From CAWIUB01 sp963839175 (lineage in GTDB: Bacteria > Actinomycetota > Actinomycetes > Mycobacteriales > Jatrophihabitantaceae): a DNA stretch of 64,000 nucleotides. Below, in pieces: positions 6,308 through 14,976 of this stretch. Under the pieces are notes generated by a model. The model did no database searches. It was not told where the DNA came from and saw only the letters and a program-made list of their open reading frames with translations. Made by a program: the position numbers and the translations under genes. The stretch is from NCBI GenBank assembly GCA_963839175.1, contig CAWIUB010000050.1, forward strand, positions 186,001-250,000. Reading direction: 5' to 3'. Numbering within the stretch: position 1 is the first letter of the stretch; each line of letters begins with the position of its first letter.

Positions 6308-8321
6308 GTGGCTGGTGTTTTTCGTCGCGTGGCGGTGCCGCGTCTTGTTGATCATCTCTGGGAGCATGTGCCTATGCCGCAGGGACGTGGTTGCCGGGGT
6401 GAGTCGTGACGTTGGGGCTGGCGCCGAGGCAGGCTGATTTGTTCCGGTCCACGGCCGGGTTCTGTGACGGCCGGGTCGGACCGGAGTCGATCTACGGGCT
6501 GCTGCACCGGGAGTGTCACCGGCTGTTCCCCGATGAGATGTTCGCCGACCTGTTCACCGATGTGGGCCGACGCAGCGTGCCGCCTCAGATCGTGGCGGTG
6601 GTGATGGTGTTGCAACGCATCGAGGGCTGCAGCGACCGGGAGGCGGCCGACCGGTTCTGCTTCGACGCGCGGTGGAAGTACGCGGCGGGCGGGCTGGATT
6701 TCGACTACCCGGGGTTCGTGCACACAGTGCTGGTGGACATGCGCGCCCGGCTGGCCGCCTCGGCCGCGCCGGACCGGATCTTCGACATGGTGCTCGAGGT
6801 GGCCAAGGCGGCCGGGCTGGTGGGCCGGCGGCGGGTGCTGGACTCCACAGCGTTGTATGACGCGGTCGCCACGATGGACACCGTCACCCTGGTCCGCTCG
6901 GCGATCCGGGGGCTGCTCAAAGCCGCAGACAGCGAGCTGGCCGGCGAGCTCCGGGCGGTGCTGGGGCGTGATGACGACTACGTCGCTGCGGGCAAGCCGG
7001 TGTGTGACTACGACGACCCGGACGCGCGGGCCGAGCTGGTCGACGCGCTGGCCCGCGACGGCATGGCGCTGCTGGCGGTGCTGGACGGCAGAGAACTCAC
7101 CGACGCGGTGGCCCAGGCCGCGGCGTTGCTGGCCACCGTGCTCGGCCAAGACCTCGACCGCGACGAGGCCGGGGTGTTCCGGATCGCCCGGCGGGTCGCC
7201 AAAGACCGGGTGATCTCCACCGTGGATCCCGAGACCCGGCACGGGCACAAGACCGCGGCGCGCGGTTTCGACGGCTACAAGGGGCATGTCGGCATCGACC
7301 CCGACACCGAGATCATCACCGCCACCACGGTGAGCGCCGGTAACGCCGGGGACGCCAGCGTCGCCGAAGACCTCATCGCAGACCTGCTCGACGAGCACGA
7401 CACCGACCACGACACCGACACCGGCGAGGCCACCGACACCGGCACCGGCACCGATGGGGTTGCTGACGAGGTCGTCGAGGCATCCGATACCGCCGGCGAG
7501 GCCGCGCCGGGCAGCGACTCTGGGCAGGCCGGTGATGCCGGTAGCGACGCCGGCTCGGATCAGGCCAGTGTCTACGGCGATAACGCCTACGGCACTGGAC
7601 AGTTCCACGACCGGCTGGACCAAGCCGGGATCGAGTCCAAGTGCAAGACCCAGCAGCCGGTCGCCGCGGGCGGGTTGTTCAGCAAGGACCGCTTCGACAT
7701 CGACCTCGAACAGGACAGCGTGACCTGTCCCGCCGGGAACACCGCGCCGATCCGCCGCGGTGCCGACGGGGCCGGCACCGCCAGCTTCGGCCAGGCCTGC
7801 ACCGGCTGCCCGCTGCGCGAGCAGTGCACCAAGGCCGCTGGCGGGCGCAGCATCGGCATCGGCCCGTATGAGCAGCAACTCGCCCACGCACGGCACCGGC
7901 AGCGTGACCCGGACTGGGTCGCCGACTACCGCGCCACCCGACCCAAAGTGGAACGCAAGATCGGGCACCTGATGCGCCGCCACCACGGCGGCAGGCGCGC
8001 CCGGGTCCGCGGACAGACCAAGGTCGCCGCCGACTTCGCCCTGCTCGCCGCCGCCGTCAACCTCGCACGCCTGGCCGCGCTCGCCGTGGCCGGCACGCCG
8101 AACCAAGGATGGGCCACAGCGGCCGGATAGGCCGATCCAGGCAGCACAACGCCGTACCCGGCAGCCACAAGCGGCCGCCACCACCTCACCGCCACCGCAA
8201 ATCGCTCACAGCAGCACCGATCGCAGGTCGCGCTCAACTCGACCCAGGCGCCGCGACACCGGCCCACCGGCACTCCGCCGTCAGCGGTCACCCCCTCAGG
8301 CAGCCGTTCGACACCAGCCAC
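6308..8321 (+). mobile_element. complete IS1182-family insertion sequence (2,014 bp)
   Basis: The ends carry an 11-bp inverted repeat, GTGGCTGGTGT on the left (6308-6318) and its complement ACACCAGCCAC on the right (8311-8321). The triplet TAG, inside a palindromic CTAG, flanks both ends (6305-6307 and 8322-8324) as a target duplication. A single transposase gene fills the element. Removing the element plus one TAG restores the PucR reading frame, which confirms the boundaries. The intact ends and open transposase suggest a recent and possibly active insertion. Confidence 0.9.
6406..8130 (+). CDS. IS1182-family transposase
   Basis: A DDE transposase of 574 residues starting at GTG 6406. The N-terminal DUF772-like helical domain includes VPPQIVAVVMVLQRIEGCSD and DRFCFDARWKYAAG. 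The catalytic region shows LDSTALYD and later RGFDGYKGHVGIDPDTEIIT. The C-terminal part has the zinc-ribbon-like CPAGN and CTGCPLREQC cluster and ends with ERKIGHLMRRHHGGRRARVRG, which holds the conserved glutamate region. An unusual low-complexity acidic insert rich in Asp, Thr and Gly occupies about residues 328-388. The gene is otherwise uninterrupted. Confidence 0.93.
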   Translation: MTLGLAPRQADLFRSTAGFCDGRVGPESIYGLLHRECHRLFPDEMFADLFTDVGRRSVPPQIVAVVMVLQRIEGCSDREAADRFCFDARWKYAAGGLDFDYPGFVHTVLVDMRARLAASAAPDRIFDMVLEVAKAAGLVGRRRVLDSTALYDAVATMDTVTLVRSAIRGLLKAADSELAGELRAVLGRDDDYVAAGKPVCDYDDPDARAELVDALARDGMALLAVLDGRELTDAVAQAAALLATVLGQDLDRDEAGVFRIARRVAKDRVISTVDPETRHGHKTAARGFDGYKGHVGIDPDTEIITATTVSAGNAGDASVAEDLIADLLDEHDTDHDTDTGEATDTGTGTDGVADEVVEASDTAGEAAPGSDSGQAGDAGSDAGSDQASVYGDNAYGTGQFHDRLDQAGIESKCKTQQPVAAGGLFSKDRFDIDLEQDSVTCPAGNTAPIRRGADGAGTASFGQACTGCPLREQCTKAAGGRSIGIGPYEQQLAHARHRQRDPDWVADYRATRPKVERKIGHLMRRHHGGRRARVRGQTKVAADFALLAAAVNLARLAALAVAGTPNQGWATAAG

Positions 8322-8323
8322 TA

Positions 8324-8890
8324 GTGGCCACCAAGGACGGGCATCTGGTGTGCGTCGTGTCCGCCGCCGTCGATGCGCCGGGCCTGGCCGAACCGGACTG
8401 GCTGAGCGGGTTGGCCGATGGGGCCGTGGGCGAGATGGCGACCGGCGAGCACTGGCGGGCGGTGATTGGACGGGTCCAGGCCGGCCCGACCGGTATTGCG
8501 ACGTCCTACCGCGAGGCACGCGAGGCCTTGGACCTAGCCGAGCGGATCGAGTGGCCAGAGCGGGTGATCAGCGTGCAGCGGCTCGCGGTGTACCGCGTGC
8601 TGCTGCGCGATGTCGACGCGATCACCGAGTTGGTCGACACTGTGCTCGGCCCACTGACCGGTGCGCGAGGCGGGGCCGAGCCGCTGCTGGATACACTGAC
8701 CGCCTTCCTGGGCAGCGGCGCAGAGGCGACGACGACCGCGCGGCGGTTGCACCTGTCGGTACGTGCGGTGACCTACCGGCTGGCTCGCATCCGCACCTTG
8801 ACCGGGTACAACCCCAGGGATCCAGCGGATTGGCTCGCCCTGCACGTCGCCGCCACTGGCGCCAGATTGCTCGGCTGGCCGCCGACCTGA
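8324..8890 (+). pseudogene. PucR-family regulator, C-terminal half (IS-interrupted)
   Basis: The displaced 188-residue remainder of the PucR regulator that begins at 5659. It contains the end of the CdaR GGDEF-like domain (GRVQAGPTGIATSYREAREA) and the C-terminal PucR helix-turn-helix, seen as ARRLHLSVRAVTYRLARI followed by GYNPRDPADWLALHVA. A GTG happens to sit at 8324, but this is an internal codon of the original gene, and no ribosome binding site precedes it. Expression of the DNA-binding half from a promoter in the element is possible but unproven. Confidence 0.85.
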
Positions 8891-8917
8891 CCGCGTCAAA
8901 GCCTTGGTCCACGGTGC

Positions 8918-8934
8918 TTGCCGACCGTCGGCAA
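8918..8934. promoter_or_regulatory. 17-bp palindrome TTGCCGA-N3-TCGGCAA
   Basis: TTGCCGACCGTCGGCAA has perfect 7-bp arms identical to those at 2379-2395 with a different 3-bp core. It sits in the 268-bp gap between the PucR end and the ArsB/NhaD-type transporter, about 225 bp before that start. A transport-gene operator is a reasonable reading. The rest of the gap shows no convincing gene. Confidence 0.5.
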
Positions 8935-9158
8935 ACAGTGATCGCGGTTCCTCGCCGACGTGATGCCATGTGCGCGAGGTCATCGCCGATGATGATGTTT
9001 GCACAGTTCGACCTCGCTGGCCGGCTGCGCTGTCGTGCCGCGCGATGCGGAGGCCGGTATGCCGACACCACTCACGGTCCGCTGCCCGTTCTGCGGACCT
9101 TCTGGTCGCAGTCAGCTGGCACGCGTAGATCAGATCCTGACGAACACGGAGGTCACCG

Positions 9159-10448
9159 GTGGCGGCAATCATCGCGGTCACCGTCTTCGCAGTCGGCTAC
9201 CTGGCCATAGCTAGCGAGAGACTCAACCGCGCTGCCGTCGTGCTGGTCGGCGCGGGCGTGCTGCTGGCACTCAAGGTCGTCGACGCCCACGACGCGTTCC
9301 ACTCCGAGCGGTTCGGCATTGACTGGAACGTCATCTTCCTGCTGCTCGGCATGATGGTGATCGTCGGGGCGATCCAGCAGACCGGCCTGTTCGACTATCT
9401 CGCCCTGCGCGCGGTCCACCTGACCGGCGGACGGCCGTACCGACTGCTGATCAGCCTCGTCCTGCTCACCGCCGCCGCGTCGGCCCTGGTCGACAACGTG
9501 ACCACCGTGCTGCTGGTCGGGCCGATGACGATCGCGGTGACCCGCGAGCTCGGCCTGCACCCGGTGCCCTTCCTGGTCGCCGAGATCCTCGCCTCCAATA
9601 TCGGCGGCGCCGCCACGCTGATCGGTGACCCGCCGAACATCATCATCGGCAGCCAGGCCGGACTGTCCTACCTCGACTTCCTCAGCAACCTGGCGCCACT
9701 CGTCGTCGTGCTGCTCGTCGCGCTCGCCGCGCTGTGCCGAATCATGTTCGGCAAGCACCTCCAACACGATCCCAACCTCGCCGCCAAAGCGATGGCGAGC
9801 GATCCACGCGACCGAATCCGCAACCGCCAACTGCTGACCTGGTCCCTGTCCGTGCTCGCCGCGGTGACTGTCGCCTTCGCGCTGCACGGCGTTCTGGATT
9901 ACGAACCGTCGGTTGTGGCGCTGCTTGGCGCTGGCATGCTGATGCTCGCTGCTCGCGACGACCGGGCCTTGCTGCGCGAGGTCGAGTGGAGCACCCTGGC
10001 GTTCTTCGCCGGCTTGTTCATCATGGTCGGCGCCCTCGCCAAGACCGGCGTTATCGACACCATCGGCGACGCGCTCGCTGACACGATCGACGGCCGCATG
10101 TTTCTCGGTGCCACCGTCCTGATCGGCGTCTCCGCTGTGCTCTCGGCAATCGTGGACAACATTCCCTACGTGACCACGATGGCGCCGGTCGTGCACACAG
10201 TCGCGGCGGACCTGCCCGCCGGCACGGACCCTGATCCCCTGTGGTGGGCGCTCGCTCTCGGTGCCGACCTCGGCGGGAACGCCACCCCGATCGGCGCCAG
10301 TGCGAACATCGTCATGCTCGCCATCGCCGCCCGGCACGACCACCGCATCACGTTCATGCAGTTTCTGCGCTACGGCATCCCCACCACGCTGGTCACCATC
10401 ACCGTATCCATCGGCTACCTATGGCTGCGCTACTTCGCCTTCCACTAG
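9159..10448 (+). CDS. ArsB/NhaD (ion transporter) superfamily membrane protein
   Basis: A 429-residue secondary transporter with about twelve membrane segments in two similar halves. Motifs include SALVDNVTTVLLVGPM and IGGAATLIGDPPNIIIGS in the first half, and SAIVDNIPYVTTMAPVV and DLGGNATPIGASANIVML in the second. That is the paired signature of the ArsB/NhaD/CitM ion transporter superfamily (P-protein-like branch). Substrates in this group range from arsenite to sodium/proton or dicarboxylates, and the sequence does not decide. The GTG at 9159 has CGGAGGT at good spacing. The palindrome at 8918 may regulate it. Confidence 0.88.
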   Translation: MAAIIAVTVFAVGYLAIASERLNRAAVVLVGAGVLLALKVVDAHDAFHSERFGIDWNVIFLLLGMMVIVGAIQQTGLFDYLALRAVHLTGGRPYRLLISLVLLTAAASALVDNVTTVLLVGPMTIAVTRELGLHPVPFLVAEILASNIGGAATLIGDPPNIIIGSQAGLSYLDFLSNLAPLVVVLLVALAALCRIMFGKHLQHDPNLAAKAMASDPRDRIRNRQLLTWSLSVLAAVTVAFALHGVLDYEPSVVALLGAGMLMLAARDDRALLREVEWSTLAFFAGLFIMVGALAKTGVIDTIGDALADTIDGRMFLGATVLIGVSAVLSAIVDNIPYVTTMAPVVHTVAADLPAGTDPDPLWWALALGADLGGNATPIGASANIVMLAIAARHDHRITFMQFLRYGIPTTLVTITVSIGYLWLRYFAFH

Positions 10449-10571
10449 CGGCAGCTGCTCACCGCAACAGCCCGCACAGCGGTTAGCATGCAATGACCCC
10501 GATCGCGTCATAGTCTGGCAGGCGTTTGCGACACATCGACGGGTGCAGCGGAGTTCCGGGCAGACCACATG

Positions 10572-11053
10572 TCAGCTGGCGCGCAGGGCGAGGGTGAGGC
10601 ACGCCGTCCCGCCGATCGCGGCGAGCGTCCGGACGTGGTTCCACGCCAGCCACGGTGTGACGAAGTGCGACCAGGTGTGGCCGCTCCGGCGGAGTTCGGG
10701 TCGATCTTCATCAGCGCTTCGTTGTGTGGGATGTGGTACACGATGGTCACCAGCACACTGAGCAGGTAGAGCGCGCAGCCGACGATCTGCCAGACGGCGG
10801 CCGGGTCGTCGCGGTGCTGGACCCCGGAGATGGCGAGCAGGATGCACACGATGCCGGTGCCGAACAGCGCCAGCATGAACAGCGGGTTGGGCGCCGCCTT
10901 GTTGATGGCGTTAATTGCCGCGATGCTCTGCGAGTGCGACAGCCGGCGCAGGCCGGTCATGACGAATGTGGAGAAGGCGAAGTACACCCCGGCGGTGATA
11001 CCCGCGCCGATCGCGGCGGCCAGGGTCAGCCCGCGGGAGTAGCTGTCGATCAT
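10572..11053 (-). pseudogene. DUF1772 membrane protein with a frameshift
   Basis: Starting at ATG 11053 the protein reads MIDSYSRGLTLAAAIGAG and contains four hydrophobic segments and NPLFMLALFGTG, typical of DUF1772 (anthrone-oxygenase-like) proteins. Near 10685 a one-base shift is needed. The family ending (GHTWSHFVTPWLAWNHVRT, then ACLTLALRAS) lies in the adjacent frame and stops at 10572; the unshifted frame instead runs on to 10508 as nonsense. The gene is either broken or carries a sequencing error. Its ATG overlaps the TGA of the upstream NmrA-like gene, so the two were an operon. Confidence 0.7.
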
Positions 11054-11889
11054 TGGGCGTCCTGGAGGCGGTCGGCGGCCCACACGCCGGTGGCCGCAGC
11101 GTCCCGGGCGTAGTCGGCGAAGTCGCGGGGCCGCCGGCCCAGCACCCGCTCGGCATCGTCGGTCAGGTACGCGTTGTGCCCGTCGAGCACGCGGGTGAAC
11201 AGCTCGGTCAGCGGCTCGACCTCCTCGGCAGGGACGCCGGCCCGCATCGCCGCCGCGCCGTACTGCTCGGGGGTGACCGGCAGGTACCGCACCTCGCGCC
11301 CGGTCGCTCGGGTCAGTTCGTCGGCGACGTCGGCGAAGGTCAGCAGCCGGGGGCCGGTCAGCTCGTAGACCTGGCCGGCGTGCCCGTCCTGGGTCAGCGC
11401 GGCGACGGCCACGTCGGCGAGGTCGTCGACGTCGAGGAACGGCTCGGCGACGTCGGCCGCCGGCAGCGCGATCACGCCGTCGAGTACCGGCTCGAGCAGG
11501 AAGTGCTCGCTGAAGTTCTGCGCGAACCAGCTCGCCCGCAGCACGGTCCACTCCGCGCCCGAGCTGCGCACCCCGTCCTCGCTCGGCAGCGCGTCGGGCT
11601 CGCCGCGGCCGGATAGCAGCACCAGCCGACGCACACCGTGCGCGACCGCCGTACGCGCGAACGCGCCGATCCGGTCGGCCGCGCCGGGGAAGGACACGTC
11701 GGGGTAGTAGCTGATGTAGACCGCGTCGACGCCGTGCAGCGCCGCTGTCCAGGTGGGCTCGTGGTCCCAGTCGAAGGGGGGCTCGCCGGTGCGCGAGCCG
11801 ATCCGCACCGACTTGCCGAGTCGCTGCAGCCGCGCCGCGACCCGGCTTCCGGTCTTGCCATTACCGCCAAGAACAAGTGTTGTCGTCAT
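11050..11889 (-). CDS. NmrA-like NAD(P)-binding protein
   Basis: A 279-residue atypical short-chain dehydrogenase. It opens with MTTTLVLGGNGKTGSRVAAR, the Rossmann dinucleotide-binding loop (GGNGKTG). Next come VDAVYISYYPDV and HGVRRLVLLSGRGEPDA, the pattern of NmrA/QOR2-type sensors or reductases that often lack the catalytic tyrosine. FLDVDDLADVAVAALT is the usual helix after the active-site region. Its role may be redox sensing or quinone reduction. It is divergent from the AraC-type regulator, which is a plausible controller, and coupled to the DUF1772 gene. Confidence 0.85.
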   Translation of the reverse strand: MTTTLVLGGNGKTGSRVAARLQRLGKSVRIGSRTGEPPFDWDHEPTWTAALHGVDAVYISYYPDVSFPGAADRIGAFARTAVAHGVRRLVLLSGRGEPDALPSEDGVRSSGAEWTVLRASWFAQNFSEHFLLEPVLDGVIALPAADVAEPFLDVDDLADVAVAALTQDGHAGQVYELTGPRLLTFADVADELTRATGREVRYLPVTPEQYGAAAMRAGVPAEEVEPLTELFTRVLDGHNAYLTDDAERVLGRRPRDFADYARDAAATGVWAADRLQDAQ

Positions 11890-11970
11890 GGCGCTCAGTC
11901 AACCGACGCCACGCCAGACGGTACATAGCTGATTCGCTCGATTTCATTCGTCAGCGTCTACACTGCGCGG

Positions 11971-12936
11971 ATGGACGCACTGGTCGGCTTCCTCAACGGT
12001 CCCCGCGCCCGCGGCGCCTTCCTGCTCCGCTCGGTAATGGACCCGCCCTGGTCGCTGCGCATCCAGGACCAGGCGCCGCTCACCGTCGTGGCAATGGTGC
12101 GCGGCACCGCCTGGGTCATGTTCGACGGCGCCGACCCGCAGCCGGTGCACCCCGGCGACGTCGCGGTGATCCGCGGGCCCGAGCCGTACACCGTCGCCGA
12201 CACGCCGGCCACCGCGCCGCAGGTGATCATCCATCCGGGCCAGGTCTGCACGACGCTCGACGGGCGGAGCGTCGCTGCGGCGATGGACCAGGGGGTGCGC
12301 ACCTGGGGCAACAGCGCTGACGGTGCTACGGTCGTGCTCACCGGCACCTACCAGGCCGACGGCGAGATCAGCCGGCGGCTGCTCGATGCGCTGCCGCAGC
12401 TGATCGTGCTGCGCGACGGCGAATGGCACTGCCCGGTCATCCCGCTACTCGCCGAAGAGATCGGCAAGGACGACGTCGGCCAGGAGGCGGTGCTCGACCG
12501 GCTGCTCGACCTGCTGGTGGTCGCCGTCCTGCGAGCCTGGTTCGCCCGCCCCGAAGCCAACGCCCCGGCCTGGTACGCGGCGCACACGGACCCGGTCGTC
12601 GGGCGCGCGCTACGCCTGCTGCACAACAACCCCGCACATCCCTGGACGGTGGGCAACCTGGCCGGTGACGTCGGCGTCTCCCGCGCTGCCCTGGCCCGGC
12701 GGTTCACCGGCCTGGTGGGCGAGCCGCCGATGGCGTTCCTCACCGGCTGGCGGCTGGCCCTCGCGTCCGACCTGCTGCTCGAGCCGGGCGCCACCGTCGG
12801 CGCCATCGCCCGCAAGGTCGGCTACGGCAGCCCGTTCACCTTCAGCACCGCGTTCAAGCGCCTCTACGGCCTCAGCCCGCAAGCACACCGCAACGCGACT
12901 CGACCTGCCGCCGGCGTGGCCACTCAGTCGGCCTGA
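11971..12936 (+). CDS. AraC-family regulator with cupin sensor
   Basis: A 321-residue transcriptional regulator. Residues 1-180 form a cupin_6-type AraC sensor domain (MDALVGFLNGPRARGAFLLR; HPGDVAVIRGPEPYTV; EWHCPVIPLLAEEI). Residues about 205-305 hold the two AraC helix-turn-helix motifs, visible as NLAGDVGVSRAALARRF and IARKVGYGSPFTFSTAFKR with LYGLSPQAHR. This architecture usually represses or activates an adjacent oxidoreductase gene, here the divergent NmrA-like/DUF1772 pair. The start ATG lacks a clear ribosome binding site, so a leaderless transcript is possible. Confidence 0.9.
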   Translation: MDALVGFLNGPRARGAFLLRSVMDPPWSLRIQDQAPLTVVAMVRGTAWVMFDGADPQPVHPGDVAVIRGPEPYTVADTPATAPQVIIHPGQVCTTLDGRSVAAAMDQGVRTWGNSADGATVVLTGTYQADGEISRRLLDALPQLIVLRDGEWHCPVIPLLAEEIGKDDVGQEAVLDRLLDLLVVAVLRAWFARPEANAPAWYAAHTDPVVGRALRLLHNNPAHPWTVGNLAGDVGVSRAALARRFTGLVGEPPMAFLTGWRLALASDLLLEPGATVGAIARKVGYGSPFTFSTAFKRLYGLSPQAHRNATRPAAGVATQSA

Positions 12937-13154
12937 CCCGTCGCCGCGCACACGGGCTCGCGGCGGTGGCGCAGTTCGAGGCCGGGCAAGTGCGAAGGTG
13001 GCCAGCGCGATGTTGCCCAGGCTGTAGGACGCCAGGTCACTTCTCAGGGCGGCATGTCGTCCCGGTCAGGCGGCGCCGCCGTGCGCAACTACGGCATCAC
13101 GATGCAGGGCCTTCTCATCGGCATCGTGAAATACCGCGAACGTAGCGGTTGGCT

Positions 13155-13841
13155 TCAGGCCGACCTGCCCGTCGTCGCAAGCGGCTCCGCTACCGGGCGG
13201 GGTACGGTCGTCTCGCTGGCCTGTGGCGTGGTGGCCTTGGCCGGACCGGTTGACCCGTTGAGGATCAGCCGTACGTGCACGGTGAGCAGGTCGGCACCCA
13301 GCACGCGAACGTTGATCGCGTTGAAGGCGCGTAGCGGGTGCCAGCGGATGATGCGCCGTTGGCGGGCCAGCGGGTCGTCGTCGGGCAGGATGGTGGCGAG
13401 GCCGGACACCCAGCGGTAGCGCAGGCCGGTACGCAGCCGCACCCGCACCCGCGGGTCGTGCTGGATGTTGCGCACGTATCCGGCACGCAGGCCGTGTTCG
13501 GCGATGATCCAGAACGCGTCACCGGTGCGGCCGTTGCCGACCGGTACCCGTCTGGGTTTGCCTGACGTGCGTCCGCGGGTCTCCAGGATCGCCAGGCCGA
13601 ACGGGTTGATGCCGATCGCGAGCAGCAGGCGCATCAGCGGGTTGATGGTCCAGCGTTGGATTGTGCGGACGAGCAGGATCTTGACGCGCCGGCTTCGGGC
13701 GGTCAGGGCAAGCAGCCCTGCGTAGACCGCGGTCTGCACTCCAGAGGATATGAGGTTCCGCCCCGGGTCGATCGCGAACAGCCCCCAGACCAGGGCCATG
13801 GCCGCGAGGGTGCCGGTGAGGAGGCCTCGTGGAATCGTCAT
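13155..13841 (-). CDS. deazaflavin-dependent nitroreductase-family protein (DDN-like)
   Basis: About 228 residues. The N-terminal 60 residues carry two hydrophobic segments. The C-terminal domain has NPFGLAILETRGRTSGKPRR and a split-barrel pattern ending in RYRWVSGLATILPDDDPLAR, typical of F420H2-dependent quinone reductase/DDN proteins (nitroreductase family deazaflavin-dependent). F420 dependence is inferred from the family. The candidate starts ATG 13841 and 13859 lie inside the two operator palindromes shared with the divergent TetR gene. Neither has a Shine-Dalgarno sequence. Confidence 0.8.
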   Translation of the reverse strand: MTIPRGLLTGTLAAMALVWGLFAIDPGRNLISSGVQTAVYAGLLALTARSRRVKILLVRTIQRWTINPLMRLLLAIGINPFGLAILETRGRTSGKPRRVPVGNGRTGDAFWIIAEHGLRAGYVRNIQHDPRVRVRLRTGLRYRWVSGLATILPDDDPLARQRRIIRWHPLRAFNAINVRVLGADLLTVHVRLILNGSTGPAKATTPQASETTVPRPVAEPLATTGRSA

Positions 13842-13870
13842 ACGACTGTATGGTTTCATACGACTGTATG
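13839..13870. promoter_or_regulatory. duplicated TetR-type operator CATACGACTGTATG
   Basis: Two identical 14-bp palindromes, CATAC-GACT-GTATG, occupy 13839-13852 and 13857-13870, centred 18 bp apart. They fill the space between the divergent deazaflavin-reductase and TetR genes and overlap the start codon of the former. This is the expected arrangement of an autoregulatory TetR operator controlling both genes. Confidence 0.75.
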
Positions 13871-13880
13871 ATGCTCACTC

Positions 13881-14483
13881 ATGGCGCGAGAGTCAAGCCC
13901 AATACGGAAAGAGGCTGTCACCGAGGCGCTGCTGCACATCGTGGCCGAGCGCGGCCTGGACCAGGTGAGCATCCGCGAGGTCGCCACCGGCGCGAAGGTC
14001 TCCATCGGGACGGTCCAGCACTACTTCCCGACCAAGGACGGGATGCTGGCGGCCGCCTACGAGGAGGTCGTCAGGCGAATCCGATCGCGTCTTGAGGCCG
14101 TGAAGCCCGGCGCCGACGTCCGCCAGAACCTGACCGCGGTGCTCGCCGAACTGCTACCCCTCGACGAGCGGCGCGTGGTCGAGTCCCGCATTCATCTCGC
14201 GTTCGCGGCCCGCGCGGCGACGATGCCGGAACTCGCCCGCATCCAGCGCGACGCCCTCGCCGAGATCCACCAGGCCGTCACCCAGGCGTACATGACCGCG
14301 TGGGGCGATCACGCCTCGCCTGCCACCTGCGCGCTGGCGGCGCACGCCGCTATCGCCGTGGCCGACGGCCTCGCGCTGCACGCGGTCAGCTCAGGAGGTT
14401 GGCTACCACGGCGCCGGCAAACTGCGACACTCGAACTCGCTCTGGACGCGCTCATGTCCATCCGCGACCGCGAACGCCGGTAA
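13881..14483 (+). CDS. TetR-family regulator
   Basis: A 200-residue TetR repressor with the N-terminal helix-turn-helix at about residues 15-60, containing SIREVATGAKVSIGTVQHYF followed by PTKDGMLAAAY. The C-terminal ligand-binding domain (residues 65-195) resembles the TetR_C_6/BetI-like group (HLAFAARAATMPELARIQ). The start ATG lies ten bases after the second operator palindrome and has no Shine-Dalgarno sequence, so its mRNA may be leaderless. It most likely controls itself and the divergent deazaflavin reductase. Confidence 0.9.
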   Translation: MARESSPIRKEAVTEALLHIVAERGLDQVSIREVATGAKVSIGTVQHYFPTKDGMLAAAYEEVVRRIRSRLEAVKPGADVRQNLTAVLAELLPLDERRVVESRIHLAFAARAATMPELARIQRDALAEIHQAVTQAYMTAWGDHASPATCALAAHAAIAVADGLALHAVSSGGWLPRRRQTATLELALDALMSIRDRERR

Positions 14484-14508
14484 CCAAATGGCAGCGGTGT
14501 GCCGATCG

Positions 14509-14976
14509 TCAAGCCGGCCGTAAGAAGAACCCGCTCGGGCCAGCAGCGATCCGCGCCAACGCGGCGAGCAGCTGCCGTTCGCGGGCCGAGCTCAGGCCGG
14601 CGGATCTGGTCCGGTCGAGGCCCTGTTCGCGTTCCCAGACCAGCAGGTCGGTGAGCAGATCGGCTCGTGGGCGGTGGCGAAGGCCAGCTGCAGCGCCGGC
14701 AGCACCGCTGCGGGCCGAGAAGCCCAGCCAGTCCGGATCGGCCAGCCACATCGCCAGCGATTCGGGGCCCATGAACTCATTGACGCCCTGCTCGAGCAGT
14801 CAGGCCGGCTCGGCTCGGACCACCGGCCCGGTGTGGCCGCCGATCGCGCGAGACAGCTCAACCCAAGCGTCGAACGGGACGACCGGGCCAACCGCGTTGT
14901 AGGTGCCCGTCACGTGCGTCTGCGCGGCATCGAGCAGCCAGGCCGCGAGGTCGCGAACGTCGATGACCTGGGTTAG
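14509..14976 (-). pseudogene. NAD-epimerase-like gene, C-terminal half (IS-split, nonsense codon)
   Basis: This fragment continues the gene whose N-terminal half is at 16369-16929. It begins LTQVIDVRDLAAWLLDAAQT, which joins in frame to DSPDL on the other side of the element. It proceeds through TGTYNAVGPVVPFDAWVELS. A TGA at 14800-14802 replaces the expected tryptophan codon in the AWLLEQ region, and the same frame then continues with GPESLAMWLADPDWLGF and ends at 14509. The gene is therefore doubly inactivated. The joined product would be about 341 residues, normal for this extended SDR group. Confidence 0.8.

Noticed and set aside
6352..8184. 610-codon open frame on the minus strand opposite the IS1182 transposase
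   Set aside because: It mirrors the codon structure of the transposase, has no family motif and consists of Gly/Ala/Val/Arg-rich sequence typical of antisense frames in high-GC DNA.
9060..9214. Short plus-strand frame with CPFC resembling a zinc knuckle
   Set aside because: It overlaps the transporter start, has a single CxxC and no ribosome binding site; probably chance.
12969..13047. Minus-strand stretch reading SDLASYSLGNIALATFALA, like a helix of a PQ-loop-type membrane protein
   Set aside because: Too short, lacks a start and family context; possible remnant but not strong enough for a feature. The rest of 12937-13154 holds nothing clear apart from a weak CGCCGCG/CGCGGCG hairpin at 12942-12965.
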